A DNA stretch of 64,000 bases. Source: Mesopusillimonas faecipullorum (lineage in GTDB: Bacteria > Pseudomonadota > Gammaproteobacteria > Burkholderiales > Burkholderiaceae_B). Below, one piece after another: positions 26,607-35,990 of this stretch. The notes under the pieces were generated by a model that saw nothing but the letters and a program-made list of their open reading frames with translations, was not told the DNA's origin and did not search any database. The stretch spans positions 62,001 through 126,000 of the forward strand of contig NZ_JACDXW010000005.1 of assembly GCF_020539505.1 (NCBI RefSeq), written 5' to 3'. A program made the position numbers and the translations under genes. The number at the start of each line of letters is the position of its first letter. The first letter of the stretch is position 1.

Positions 26607-27776
26607 TCAGCTTAATTTGCACGCTTGCGCGAAGCGATCGCCATAGTTGCGTAATACCCCCTCTTGCACCATCTTGAACGCGGGCTTCCCATCGTTGCCG
26701 GGTTCAAGCTTGAAGATGTGATAATCCTGCACGGGATAGTTATTGTTACCGAACTTGAAATTGCCACGTAGCGATTGGAACTCCACCTCTTTTATCGCTT
26801 TGGCCAAGGCTTTTTTGTCGGAAACATCTCCTCCGAGCTTGCGTATTGCGGCGTCCAGGATCATGGCTGCGTCATAACTGAAAGCCGCGTAGGCAGAAGC
26901 CAGCTTGCCATACTTCTCTTGATACGCAGTCACGAATCGGCGGGTCTGCTCATTATTCAAACCCGGCGTCCAGGTATCGCCAACCACCGCGCCTATGACG
27001 GCATCGCCCATTGCGGCAACGCCCGAGCCCTCGATCGCATTAACCATGTACAACGGCACTTTCTGGTTCATGCCGGCTTGACCATACTGGCGAACGAAGC
27101 TAATAGCCAAGGCACCAGGATAGAAAGAAAATATCGCGTCCGGTTGTGATGATGCTACCTGCGTCAGCTCGGCTGAGAAATCCAGCTGATTCAAGGGCGT
27201 GTAGATTTCGTCGGCAATAGCGCCTTTGTAAAGGTGCTTGAACCCAGCGACCTTGTCCTTACCCCCGACAAAGTTGGGGGTCAAGGTACTCACCCGTTTT
27301 ACGCCCTGATCATTCAGGTATTTACCCATAGCTTCGGCGGGTACGTCACTTTGCCAGGATGCGATGAACAAGTTGGGCTTGCACGCTGCACCGGCAGTAG
27401 GCGATGGCCCGGCTACCGTGCCAATAAAGGGCACATCGACAGCCGCTATCCTGGGCTGCAATGCCATCAGAATATTGGCAAAGGTCAGCCCTGTCACCAC
27501 ATCCACCTTGTCGCGCTCAAGCAACTTGCTGAGCCCGTTCAGGGCTGTCTCGGGTTTAAGCTGATCGTCCTCGACAACTAGCGTTGCCGGTACGCCCCCC
27601 AACTTGCCTCCCAGTTGATCCAAGGCCAGCTGAAAGCCTGCCAGCTGATCCTGTCCAACCTCTGCCGAGGCGCCGGACAAAGTCGCCATAAAACCGACTT
27701 TGACATCTGCGTGCACAGCCGTGCAGAAACCCACCATCGCCAATGCCAATGTCAACTTCTTCAGATTCTTTTGCAT
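26607..27776 (-). CDS. ABC solute-binding protein, branched-chain type, aromatic-cluster copy 1
   Basis: 389 aa, with a signal peptide ending AVHA before DVKVGFMATLSGASAEVGQ. It is a Peripla_BP_6 protein, clearly related to the one at 41583-42755 (shared GGKLGGVP, LDFSAEL and FGNNN-PVQ stretches). It is the last gene of the FAH/VOC/dehydrogenase block. It may deliver an aromatic acid to LivHMGF at 32240-35616 (inference). Confidence 0.88.
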   Translation of the reverse strand: MQKNLKKLTLALAMVGFCTAVHADVKVGFMATLSGASAEVGQDQLAGFQLALDQLGGKLGGVPATLVVEDDQLKPETALNGLSKLLERDKVDVVTGLTFANILMALQPRIAAVDVPFIGTVAGPSPTAGAACKPNLFIASWQSDVPAEAMGKYLNDQGVKRVSTLTPNFVGGKDKVAGFKHLYKGAIADEIYTPLNQLDFSAELTQVASSQPDAIFSFYPGALAISFVRQYGQAGMNQKVPLYMVNAIEGSGVAAMGDAVIGAVVGDTWTPGLNNEQTRRFVTAYQEKYGKLASAYAAFSYDAAMILDAAIRKLGGDVSDKKALAKAIKEVEFQSLRGNFKFGNNNYPVQDYHIFKLEPGNDGKPAFKMVQEGVLRNYGDRFAQACKLS

Positions 27777-27795
27777 ATTGCCTCCTCGCTGTTAT

Positions 27796-28740
27796 TCAAA
27801 CGACTCGGGTCTCAAGCTCACCGAGATCCTCGATCCACACTCTCATTACATCGCCACGCTTCAAGAACTCGCCTGTTTCCATGCCCACTCCTGCAGGCGT
27901 TCCCGTGAGCAGCACGTCGCCCGGCACCAGATCCAGACGGTGGCTCAGATAACTGATCTGATCAGCCACGCTATACAGATGATTGGATGTGCTGGAGTCC
28001 TGCCTCAATTCATCGTTGAGCCACAGCTTGATGCCCAGATTCTCGGGCGTACGCACATATCGCGCCGGCGTCACGAACGGGCCTAGGGGGCAGGATCCTG
28101 TAAAGCACTTGTGCCCTATCCAGTCGAATCGGAAAGGAGAACTCGGATCAACCTGCTGACGTGTCAAGTTGTCGCGCGCTGACAAGTCATTGGCGCAGCT
28201 GTAGCCAGCCACATAGTCCAAGGCTTGCTGCGGAGAAACCTTAGACGCACGACGTCCGATGATGACCGCCAACTCGGCCTCCCAGTCCAGCTTGCTCGTG
28301 TGCTCTGGGAAGGGTACCGTTTGCAGATGCCCCGCCAGGGTGGACTGCCCTGCTTTAAGGAAGTGCCAGGGCGGTAAGCCGTCTTTCTTGGGATCCAGAT
28401 TCAGCTTCATATTCATGGCTCGGCCCATAGCCTCAACATGATCACGATAATTGGCGCCCGCCCCGTACACCACACCGCAACGCGTTAACGGCGGCAAATA
28501 CTCAAAGCCTGCCAAAAGCATGTGCTGCTGCGCCAAATGGGGCTTGGCAGCCCACTCATCGGTGATCGCTTGCAACCACAGATCCGCTTGCTCCCACTCG
28601 CTCACCAGATCGTCTACCGAACACCATTGCGGCGCACCGGCTTCCAATGTCCGACCCAGCGCATAGGCCTGACCATCAAAATGCAGGCCAGGCTGGGGCC
28701 TGCCGTCTTCACCTACATAGGTGAACAGCTGGTATTTCAT
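27796..28740 (-). CDS. Fumarylacetoacetate hydrolase (FAH) family protein
   Basis: 314 aa. The FAH metal site is recognisable in DWEAELAVIIGRRASKV (near residue 149-165), with YSCANDLSARD and the C-terminal LLTGTPAGVGM. The family includes fumarylpyruvate hydrolase, 2-oxohepta-3-ene-dioate isomerase/decarboxylase and hydratases, all acting after aromatic ring cleavage. With a VOC dioxygenase gene upstream, action on a ring-cleavage product is likely; the exact reaction cannot be read. Confidence 0.88.
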   Translation of the reverse strand: MKYQLFTYVGEDGRPQPGLHFDGQAYALGRTLEAGAPQWCSVDDLVSEWEQADLWLQAITDEWAAKPHLAQQHMLLAGFEYLPPLTRCGVVYGAGANYRDHVEAMGRAMNMKLNLDPKKDGLPPWHFLKAGQSTLAGHLQTVPFPEHTSKLDWEAELAVIIGRRASKVSPQQALDYVAGYSCANDLSARDNLTRQQVDPSSPFRFDWIGHKCFTGSCPLGPFVTPARYVRTPENLGIKLWLNDELRQDSSTSNHLYSVADQISYLSHRLDLVPGDVLLTGTPAGVGMETGEFLKRGDVMRVWIEDLGELETRVV

Positions 28741-28778
28741 GTTGCTATCCTTTGTTGCTTATCGAGGAGTCTGTTTAT

Positions 28779-29147
28779 TCAACGCAGTTGATAACTTTGA
28801 TCGGAGAAGCGCACCGACACCGTCATGCTGCCCTCCATCAACACCCAACGCTTGACCTCAGCGGTAAAAACACCCTGTTTGATGAAAGGGTCTTGCTCGA
28901 TGATGCGCCATGCGGCGGCTTCGGAATCGGCCCGCAGTATCATCATGCCGCCCTGGGTGCCCGGCTTTGCGCCTTCAGCCATAAAGGGCCCCGACATGAA
29001 GAGTTCTCCGCGGCGCTCAGCTTGCACGGCCCAATCCAGGTGTGCCTGTAGCAAACTGTCGATTCGGGACAGATCGGCGGGCCGGCGCAGAGACACATAG
29101 AAGGACTTGTTCAGCATGCCTGCCAGTTGGGCTTTTACATCAGTCAT
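28779..29147 (-). CDS. YciI-like protein
   Basis: 122 aa ferredoxin-like fold. The His-Asp pair in LLQAHLDWAVQAE and the GGMMILRADSEAAAWRIIEQDPF stretch are YciI hallmarks. Relatives include muconolactone isomerase-like and dehalogenase-like proteins, so an isomerisation or hydrolysis step in the ring-cleavage pathway is plausible. It lies between the FAH and VOC genes on the same strand. Confidence 0.82.
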   Translation of the reverse strand: MTDVKAQLAGMLNKSFYVSLRRPADLSRIDSLLQAHLDWAVQAERRGELFMSGPFMAEGAKPGTQGGMMILRADSEAAAWRIIEQDPFIKQGVFTAEVKRWVLMEGSMTVSVRFSDQSYQLR

Positions 29148-29227
29148 AGGGTGATTTCCTGCCTACTTGCAGCGAGACATCGCCGCGACACGTAGAACTG
29201 TCGGTTCCAAAAAATTGCGACCTGCGT

Positions 29228-30154
29228 TCAGTCACGCGCTTCAAAGTTCAGAACAAAATCGTCGGGCGGTGGCGTAGTGGCCCAAACGAACATCACTTCG
29301 TGGGGCGCGGCATCTATTGGCTCCCAGTCTGCACCCTCAGGAATCACGTCGATATCCCAGAAGTACTCAATCAAGCTGCCCCAAGGATCACGAAGATAAT
29401 GAAAGTAATTCGAGCCACCTACATGGCGCCCCAAACCAAAGCTGTCCTGATAACCGGCCCTTATCATGGTTTGTGCGCCAATTTCTATCTCGTCCAGGTC
29501 TGCCACCTCAAAACTTAGATGATGCAAGCCGGTATGCGTACTTTTGGCAAAGGCCACCATGTGATGATCCCCACCTGCCGCACCGCGTAGAAAGGCGAGG
29601 ATATCCAAAGACTTATCCGAAACCAGCATGCCTAACACGTCGGTATAAAAAGCCGTCGAAGCCGGCACATCGGGCGAAAACTTGATGAGATGGCCTAAGC
29701 GTAAAGGCCGTGCCTTTTTGGCTCGTGTGCTGATGTCGCAGGCACGCTTGCCGATGCGCCGATAGCGCCCATGGGCGTTGATCTCGGGCGGTAAAACGCT
29801 GCCCCCCGCCGGCGCGGGCTCGGCCACCTGCACGTTCAACCAGTCGCCATGCGGATCCTGGAACCAGATCCCGCCAAACGGCACATCAAAAGGCGGGGGC
29901 TGCAAGGACACATTTGCTTCACGCAGCTTGCGTAGCAGTTGCTCCATGCCTGCTTCATTAGTACCCAAGGCGGTATAGCTGAGCTTCTTCTTCGAGCCCT
30001 GCATCAGTCGAATCTGATCCTGATCTCGACCTGGGCACCGAAACACATAGTCATTGCCCGACGCGCGCATCTCTAACCCAAAGGTTTCATAGAAAGCACG
30101 CCCGATTTCCAGATCGGGCACTGTCATGCCTATGTGTAACAAGGAACGAATCAT
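29228..30154 (-). CDS. VOC-superfamily extradiol ring-cleavage dioxygenase-like protein
   Basis: 308 aa with two VOC modules (about 1-110 and 150-275), as in catechol 2,3-dioxygenases. Candidate iron ligands in module 2 are His155 (LGHLIKF), His211 or 212 (GLHHLSFEV) and Glu263 (SLIEYFWD), the expected His-His-Glu set. It probably opens a dihydroxylated ring made by a Rieske enzyme nearby. The substrate is unknown. Confidence 0.87.
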   Translation of the reverse strand: MIRSLLHIGMTVPDLEIGRAFYETFGLEMRASGNDYVFRCPGRDQDQIRLMQGSKKKLSYTALGTNEAGMEQLLRKLREANVSLQPPPFDVPFGGIWFQDPHGDWLNVQVAEPAPAGGSVLPPEINAHGRYRRIGKRACDISTRAKKARPLRLGHLIKFSPDVPASTAFYTDVLGMLVSDKSLDILAFLRGAAGGDHHMVAFAKSTHTGLHHLSFEVADLDEIEIGAQTMIRAGYQDSFGLGRHVGGSNYFHYLRDPWGSLIEYFWDIDVIPEGADWEPIDAAPHEVMFVWATTPPPDDFVLNFEARD

Positions 30155-30223
30155 TCGAGTCTCCTGCTTATTGTGTCCGGCACGCTCCGCAATACCGGGC
30201 CATAGGTGTTTCAGTGTCCGCTT

Positions 30224-31105
30224 TCAGCGCGACTGCGCTTCCAGCAGCTTGATTACTGCAGCGATGTCCTCATCGCGCATCGGGCTTTCCAGCGCCTGTC
30301 GATAAATAGCTTGAGCTGCGGAAAACAGAGGCGTTGCGCAGCCAAGTTCCTGCGCCATCTCGCTACCCAAATCCAGGTATTTCTCCAGGGTGCTGAAGGG
30401 CCCAGGGGCCGGGAGAAACTGGCGCTTGGCCATCATAGGCGCACGGACAGAGAACATCGCAGACCCTCCCGCGCCATCACGTAGCACCTCAACAGCACGC
30501 TGGGGGTCAAACCCCGCACGCACGGCCATGTTCATGGCTTCGGCAGCCGCCAGGTTATGGATGCTCAGCAAATAATTGGCGATCAGTTTCATTGCCACGG
30601 CGCTGCCAAGCGGGCCGATATGGAACTGGTTTGGGCTGACCGCCTCTAGCAGCGAGTGACAAGTTTCAACCAATTCCGAAGCCCCGCCTATATATAAGGC
30701 TGCCTTGCGTTGCCGCACCATGACTGGTGAGCCGCTGACCTCCACCTCTAGCACCTGCGCTCCCTTGGCCTGTATTTTGCGAGCCAAAGCCAGCTTGAAA
30801 CTTTTACGGTAGGTACCTAGCTCGATCACGATTTGGTCCGGGCGCAGACCCGCCAATATGCCTGACTCGCCCTCAAGTACCTGTTCGGCAGCTTCCTCGG
30901 AAGGCAGGCACAAGAACAGCGCATCTACTGCGCGGGCCAGTGCAAGCGGGGATTCGGCCCACTGCCCGCCCCCCTCCACCGGCGTCCCCTTGCGCGTGCG
31001 CTGATAGGCACTCAGCTCATAACCGGCTTGCAACAAGCTCTCTGCCACTGGGCGGCCCAGCTGACCTACGCCCACGATACCCACAGCCTGGAAACGTTTG
31101 ACCAC
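30224..31105 (-). CDS. NAD(P)-dependent beta-hydroxyacid dehydrogenase family protein
   Basis: 293 aa. An N-terminal Rossmann fold has GIVGVGQLGRPVAESLLQAG. The catalytic-Lys helix is seen in AVAMKLIANYLLSIHNLAAAEAM (near residue 175), and the substrate-site stretch reads EVSGSPVMVRQRKAALYIGG, a variant of the usual VSGG motif. The family includes 3-hydroxyisobutyrate dehydrogenase and tartronate semialdehyde reductase. It is the first gene of the block read towards 26607. Confidence 0.85.
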   Translation of the reverse strand: MVKRFQAVGIVGVGQLGRPVAESLLQAGYELSAYQRTRKGTPVEGGGQWAESPLALARAVDALFLCLPSEEAAEQVLEGESGILAGLRPDQIVIELGTYRKSFKLALARKIQAKGAQVLEVEVSGSPVMVRQRKAALYIGGASELVETCHSLLEAVSPNQFHIGPLGSAVAMKLIANYLLSIHNLAAAEAMNMAVRAGFDPQRAVEVLRDGAGGSAMFSVRAPMMAKRQFLPAPGPFSTLEKYLDLGSEMAQELGCATPLFSAAQAIYRQALESPMRDEDIAAVIKLLEAQSR

Positions 31106-31202
31106 TTTTTGCCTCCTTCTTATATATGAAAATTCTATCTAAGGCCGAAGGATTAACCTATATGTATTCATTGATTATTAAGTATCAATGCCATTAATAC
31201 TT

Positions 31203-31220
31203 ATGGGGAATCTTCCCCAT
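31203..31220. promoter_or_regulatory. Palindrome upstream of the dehydrogenase gene
   Basis: ATGGGGAA-TC-TTCCCCAT, perfect 8-bp arms, in an otherwise AT-rich 216-base gap and 98 bases upstream of the dehydrogenase start. It is a candidate operator for the block ending at 26607. Confidence 0.45.
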
Positions 31221-31321
31221 CAACGCCAAGGCGCTCAAAACGGTAAGAACGCGAAGCTGCCTGGCCGCAATGCGGGGCCTGAGCATATTTCCGGGCAAGG
31301 CGCTTTTCAGCGCTCCTCGCG

Positions 31322-32224
31322 CTATGCGGAAACCTTGGGCTGATAAGTTTGCGCAATCAGATCGCGCAGCCAACGATTGCCGGGATCTTGGTGGTAGCGC
31401 TCGTGCCAATACAACGCGATCTCAAAATCAGGCAATGCGATGGGGACAGGCTTGAGTACTAGCGGATAGTGGTGACTGAGCGTATAAGCCAAGCTAGACG
31501 GCACACACCACAAAAGGTCTGTAGAAAGTATGAAATGAGGTGCGGATAAGTACTGAGGAAGGCGCACCTTGATCTGATGGCGCAACCCGGCCTTGATCAA
31601 CGCTTGCTCAATGACGCGGTGGCCACTACCCGAATACTCGACCAGCAAGTGTTCACTGGCACAAAACCGTTCTAGCGTTAAGGGCTGCCGTTCGAGCGCA
31701 TGTCCTGCACGCATCGCACAGACGTAGTTCTGCCCCCCAAGCGAACGCCGGTGGATGTCGGTTTCCAATGACGGAAGAAAACCCAATGCGAGATCAATGC
31801 GGCCACTCGCCAACCCAGCCAGGGTTTCTTCTATCGGCACGAAAGTGGTGCGCAAGCGCACAAGAGGCGCCTCGTGCATCAATTGAGCAAGAATACGGGG
31901 AAAACAGACCACCTCACCCACATCACGCGTGCGTATCGTGAACAAACGTCGCGATGTCGCTGGATCGAAAGGCGCTTGGTGATTGGATGCCTTACGCACC
32001 AGCGCCAATGCCGTCAACAAATGTTGGGCCAGGCTGGATGCGTAAGGCGTAGGTTCCATGCGTCGGCCAACTTGCGTAAACAGCTTATCGCCGTGCTCCT
32101 GACGTAAGCGCTTGAGCGCGCTGCTGACAGCCGCCTGGGTAAGGTTCAACCGTTCGGCCGCCAGCGTGACCGAGCGCTCTATCCAGAGCGCTTCGAACAC
32201 GTAGAGCAGATTCAGGTCTTTCAT
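31322..32224 (-). CDS. LysR-family regulator (NodD/LeuO-like branch), copy 1
   Basis: 300 aa. The N-terminal helix-turn-helix is at about 1-60 (LNLLYVFEALWIERSVTLAAERLNLTQAAVSSALKRLRQ), followed by a LysR substrate-binding domain. The MEPTPYA motif and C-terminal YHQDPGNRWLRDLI are shared with the LysR protein at 38946-39851. It lies 15 bases after the livF-like gene, so it may be co-transcribed with the transporter, and upstream of the 26607-31105 block it might control. Confidence 0.9.
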   Translation of the reverse strand: MKDLNLLYVFEALWIERSVTLAAERLNLTQAAVSSALKRLRQEHGDKLFTQVGRRMEPTPYASSLAQHLLTALALVRKASNHQAPFDPATSRRLFTIRTRDVGEVVCFPRILAQLMHEAPLVRLRTTFVPIEETLAGLASGRIDLALGFLPSLETDIHRRSLGGQNYVCAMRAGHALERQPLTLERFCASEHLLVEYSGSGHRVIEQALIKAGLRHQIKVRLPQYLSAPHFILSTDLLWCVPSSLAYTLSHHYPLVLKPVPIALPDFEIALYWHERYHQDPGNRWLRDLIAQTYQPKVSA

Positions 32225-32239
32225 CCCTGAGCTGGCTCG

Positions 32240-32953
32240 CTAAACCCCCAGATACTGCTGAACAATCTGGTTATCGGCACGCAGGTCGTCGGAGGTACCT
32301 GTCCAGACGACCTTGCCTTTTTCAAGCACATAGTGCCGATCGGCAAAAGGCAGCAAAGCCCCCACGTTCTTATCGATGACGATTTGCGATTGGCCTTGCG
32401 CTTTGAGCGAGGTCAGCGCTTCCCAGATCTCGGCGCGGATAAGCGGTGCCAAACCTTCAGTGGCTTCGTCCAACACCAGCAGGCGTGGATTGGTCATCAA
32501 GGCTCGGCCTATGGCCAGCATTTGCTGCTCGCCCCCCGACAACTGCCCGCCCAGGTTAGTACGCCGCTCGCGCAAGCGAGGGAAGAACTTGTATACGCGG
32601 TCTAGTGTCCAGGGCTGGGAGGAGCGGTCTACCGGCGGGCGCGCCGTGGCAATCAGGTTTTCCTCTACGGAAAGATTGGGGAAAACCTGACGCCCTTCGG
32701 GCACGATGCCCAAACCCATTTTGGCAATGGCATACGAAGGCAGGGTATGCACAGGCTTGCCGTCGAAACGAATTTCGCCGCTAGTGACAGGCAGCAGGCC
32801 AAACAGGCACTTGATGGTGGTGGAGCGCCCCATGCCGTTACGGCCCAACAGCGTGACGACTTGGCCGGCCTCGACCTGAAAGGAAACGCCGAACAACGCT
32901 TGGGCATGACCGTAGGCCGCGTGAATGTCTTGTACGTCTAGTAAAGTTGTCAT
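32240..32953 (-). CDS. ABC ATP-binding protein, LivF-like, with Arg in the Walker A lysine position
   Basis: 237 aa. Walker A reads GRNGMGRSTT, so residue 43 is Arg where Lys normally contacts the ATP phosphates. Signature [16 protein letters not shown] and Walker B LLVLDEATEGLAP are intact. The H-loop region reads IVIDKNV instead of the LVEQN of other LivF proteins. I recall similar IDKN and GMGRST variants in a LivF sub-branch linked to aromatic-acid uptake, so this may be conserved rather than decay. It is the last transporter gene of the operon. Confidence 0.9.
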   Translation of the reverse strand: MTTLLDVQDIHAAYGHAQALFGVSFQVEAGQVVTLLGRNGMGRSTTIKCLFGLLPVTSGEIRFDGKPVHTLPSYAIAKMGLGIVPEGRQVFPNLSVEENLIATARPPVDRSSQPWTLDRVYKFFPRLRERRTNLGGQLSGGEQQMLAIGRALMTNPRLLVLDEATEGLAPLIRAEIWEALTSLKAQGQSQIVIDKNVGALLPFADRHYVLEKGKVVWTGTSDDLRADNQIVQQYLGV

Positions 32954-32957
32954 CTCG

Positions 32958-33719
32958 TCACCCTATGGCCTCGTCACCCAGATACACGGTCTTGACCTCG
33001 GGGTTGTTGCGGATTTCGTCGGGGGTGCCGGAGATCATGGCTTTGCCATACACCAGCACCGTAATGCGATCAGCCAAAGCAAACACCGCGTTCATGTCGT
33101 GCTCGATGAGCAAAATGGTTTGCTTGCCTTTAAGGCGCTTGAGCATCTCGACGACGCCGGTGGATTCCTGCACGCTCATGCCGGCCATGGGCTCGTCCAG
33201 CAACAGCAGCTTGGGCTGGGCGGCCAGTGCCATGGCCAGTTCCAACTGTCGGCGCTGGCCGTAGGCCAGTTCGGCTGCCGGCACGTCGGCCAAGGCGGAC
33301 AATTGCGTTATTTCAAGCGCGTCGCGTGCCGTAGCGACCAGGTCTTCGCGCGCCAGCATGGGCTTCCAGAACCGGAAAGCATGCTCTTTAGCGCCCATGG
33401 CCGACAACACCGTGTTCTCGAGCACGGTGAAGCCCTCGAAGATGGAGGTGATCTGGTAAGAGCGCAGCAGGCCCCGCCGGGCGCGATGATGAATCGGGAT
33501 GGCGGTGACGTCGGCACCATCGAACAGCACCTTGCCGGAATTGGACTGCAACTCGCCCGATAGCTGGTTGATCAGCGTGGTTTTACCGGCGCCATTGGGC
33601 CCGATGATGGCGTGCAGTTCGCCCTCGCGCACGTCGAGTGAGACCGAATCGGTGACCAGCAAACCGCCGTAGCGCTTGACCAGTTTCTCGGTGCGCAACA
33701 TGGAAGATAGCTTGCTCAT
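32958..33719 (-). CDS. ABC ATP-binding protein, LivG-like
   Basis: 253 aa with Walker [10 protein letters not shown], signature-region ELAYGQRRQLELAMAL, Walker B LLLLDEPMAGMS and H-loop LIEHDMNAV. It pairs with the LivF-like protein and energises the LivHM channel. It overlaps livM by four bases and ends 4 bases before the livF-like start. Confidence 0.92.
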   Translation of the reverse strand: MSKLSSMLRTEKLVKRYGGLLVTDSVSLDVREGELHAIIGPNGAGKTTLINQLSGELQSNSGKVLFDGADVTAIPIHHRARRGLLRSYQITSIFEGFTVLENTVLSAMGAKEHAFRFWKPMLAREDLVATARDALEITQLSALADVPAAELAYGQRRQLELAMALAAQPKLLLLDEPMAGMSVQESTGVVEMLKRLKGKQTILLIEHDMNAVFALADRITVLVYGKAMISGTPDEIRNNPEVKTVYLGDEAIG

Positions 33720-34699
33720 GCCTGGCCTCCTTTGGGTGCCGCTTTGCGAGGCTTACTCATGCTTTCGAAAAAGCCGACAATGCCGGCGCGGCCCAGCAAG
33801 CCGATCATGACAATGACCAAGCCGAAAATGGCCAGCCAATGCGCAGTGAAGATCTTGAGGATTTCTTCGAGGCCCAGGAAGGCAACCGCACCAAACAACG
33901 GCCCGAAGATGGTACCCAGACCACCCAGCACCAGCATAACGACCAAATCGCCCGAGATAATCCAAGACAGCGTGGAAGGCGAGGCAAAAGCGTTGAGGTT
34001 GGCCAGCAGCATGCCGGCAATACCGCACACCACGGCGGAAATGACGTAAGACACCAGCAAATAGCGGCGCGCCGGAAAACCTACGGCATTGACCCGGCGA
34101 GCATTCTGCCGCGCGCCGCGCAACACCATACCGAACGGCGCCACCCGCAGGCGGGCCATCCACCAGGTGAATAAGATAAGCAAGATCAAGGACACCGTAT
34201 AGACGGTGTAGACATTACCCAGGTTCAGGCCGAAAAACTGGCTGGTATCGGAAATACTGGTGCCGTCGTCGCCGCCATACTGCTTGAGGCTGACAAACAG
34301 GAAGTAGCCCATTTGCGCGAAGGCCAAGGTGATCATGATGAAGCCGATACCGGTGGTGCGCAGGCTGATGGCACCCGTGACCAGGCCGACTATGGCGCAG
34401 CTGGTCACGCAGATCAACAGGTGTATCCAGCCGTTGTCTATGCCATAAAAGGCCGGCAAGGCCACACTGTAAGACCCCAGACCCAGAAACAGCGCATGCC
34501 CCAGACTGACCAGGCCGCCATAGCCCAGCGCCAGATTAAGCGCCACCACGGCAATGGCATAGATGACGATACGGGCGAAGAATGCCACGTAAAAAGCCTG
34601 CCCTGCCGCGTAGCCCCAGATGGGCACGAGAATGAGCAGCAGGAATAGCGCCAGCCCTACCCAGGTGGTAACGCTGTATTGCTTGAAGCTAGCCGACAT
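33716..34699 (-). CDS. ABC permease, LivM-like
   Basis: 327 aa membrane protein with LNLALGYGGLVSLGHALFLGLGSY near residue 55 and GGLGTIFGPLFGAVAFLGLEE near 260. It overlaps the livG-like gene by four bases and abuts the livH-like stop (one shared base), so translation is coupled. Confidence 0.92.
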   Translation of the reverse strand: MSASFKQYSVTTWVGLALFLLLILVPIWGYAAGQAFYVAFFARIVIYAIAVVALNLALGYGGLVSLGHALFLGLGSYSVALPAFYGIDNGWIHLLICVTSCAIVGLVTGAISLRTTGIGFIMITLAFAQMGYFLFVSLKQYGGDDGTSISDTSQFFGLNLGNVYTVYTVSLILLILFTWWMARLRVAPFGMVLRGARQNARRVNAVGFPARRYLLVSYVISAVVCGIAGMLLANLNAFASPSTLSWIISGDLVVMLVLGGLGTIFGPLFGAVAFLGLEEILKIFTAHWLAIFGLVIVMIGLLGRAGIVGFFESMSKPRKAAPKGGQA

Positions 34700-35616
34700 T
34701 ATTTCGCCCCTCCGACGAACAGGCCTTGCGGGCGTATGGCCAGAACGACGGCCATCAAGACGTAGATGAGCATGGATGCAATGGCGGGCCCCGCCGCGTT
34801 GGCGATGTCGCGTGCCATGACTTCACGCAGCAGCATGGGCAGAAAGGCCCGGCCCAGCGTGTCGGCAATGCCGACGATGAGCGCCGCATAGAAGGCGCCG
34901 CTGACAGAACCAATGCCGCCAATGACAATGACCACCAGCGTAGTGATGAGCACAGGCTCGCCCATGCCGGACTGCACCGAAAGAATCGGCCCGGCCATGA
35001 CACCCGCCAGCCCCGCTAGCGCAGCACCTATGGCAAACAGCAAGGCGTTGAGCATCTTGATGTTGATCCCAAGCGCCCCCACGATGGCCGGATTGACCGA
35101 GCCTGCGCGTATCAACATGCCCAGACGTGTTTTATGGATGAGCAGGTAGGAACCCACTGCGGCCAAAAGACCCACCACAATAATGGCAAATCGGTAAGCC
35201 GGGTAGGTAATGCCGAACAGACTGACGGTTTGGTCTAGCCAGCTGGGCACTGGAAGGAAATAGGGCTGAGTGCCCCAGATGATCTGGGCAAGTTCGTTAA
35301 AAAACAGCACCAATCCGAACGTGACCAGCACATGGTCTAGGTGGTCGCGCGAATACAGCCGCGAAACTGCAGTGCGCTCTAGGATGATGCCAAGAATCAC
35401 GCATCCTGCCAGCGCAGCCACGACAGCCAGCAGGAAGGAATTGGTGTGGTTATAGGCTGTGGCGGCAAAATAGGCACCCATCATGTACAACGAGCCATGC
35501 GCCAGATTGACGAAGCTCATGATGCCAAATACCAGCGTCAGCCCCGCGGCCAACAAGAACAGCAAAATGCCGTACTGCACGCCATTCAGCAATTGCGACA
35601 GCAATAAGGTTGTCAT
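34699..35616 (-). CDS. ABC permease, LivH-like
   Basis: 305 aa membrane protein. LLNGVQYGILLFLLAAGLTLVFGIMSFVNLAHGSLYMMGAY at the start and VIVIGGIGSVSGAFYAALIVG near residue 215 are LivH landmarks. It is the first transporter gene after the three-component oxygenase genes, on the same strand, 53 bases after the ferredoxin gene, so uptake and oxidation are probably co-expressed. Confidence 0.92.
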   Translation of the reverse strand: MTTLLLSQLLNGVQYGILLFLLAAGLTLVFGIMSFVNLAHGSLYMMGAYFAATAYNHTNSFLLAVVAALAGCVILGIILERTAVSRLYSRDHLDHVLVTFGLVLFFNELAQIIWGTQPYFLPVPSWLDQTVSLFGITYPAYRFAIIVVGLLAAVGSYLLIHKTRLGMLIRAGSVNPAIVGALGINIKMLNALLFAIGAALAGLAGVMAGPILSVQSGMGEPVLITTLVVIVIGGIGSVSGAFYAALIVGIADTLGRAFLPMLLREVMARDIANAAGPAIASMLIYVLMAVVLAIRPQGLFVGGAK

Positions 35617-35669
35617 CCTCCCCTGTCTCCTTTTTTAATGTAGGGGTTAGTCTTAAAGTGGCGTGAGTG

Positions 35670-35981
35670 TTAGTCTACCTCTATCCACACTTTACCGTCT
35701 TCTATCTTCACTGGATATGCTCGGATATCCTGAGTCAGGGGTGCGCAAAGCGCCTTGCCCGAGCGCACATCGAAACGCCCCTGATGCAGCGGGCATTCAA
35801 TTTCGTGGTCTTCCAGAAACCCATCGCAAAGTCTGGCATTGCCGTGCGTACAGATATTGTCGGTAACGTAGACTTCGCCCTCGACCCCGTATACGGCCAG
35901 GTCGCGCCCGCTAGCCTGCACACCTGTGACGTCATCCTCGGGCACCTCGTCCAGCGCCAAAATGTCTATCCATTCAGCCAT
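35670..35981 (-). CDS. Rieske-type ferredoxin of a ring hydroxylase
   Basis: 103 aa, typical for NdoA/NagAb-type ferredoxins. Rieske ligands are Cys44-His46 (CTHGNA) and Cys63-His66 (CPLHQG). It carries electrons from the flavin/iron-sulfur reductase to the terminal oxygenase in the cytosol. It lies 9 bases downstream of the beta-subunit gene. Confidence 0.92.
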   Translation of the reverse strand: MAEWIDILALDEVPEDDVTGVQASGRDLAVYGVEGEVYVTDNICTHGNARLCDGFLEDHEIECPLHQGRFDVRSGKALCAPLTQDIRAYPVKIEDGKVWIEVD

Positions 35982-35990
35982 GGCGGTCTC

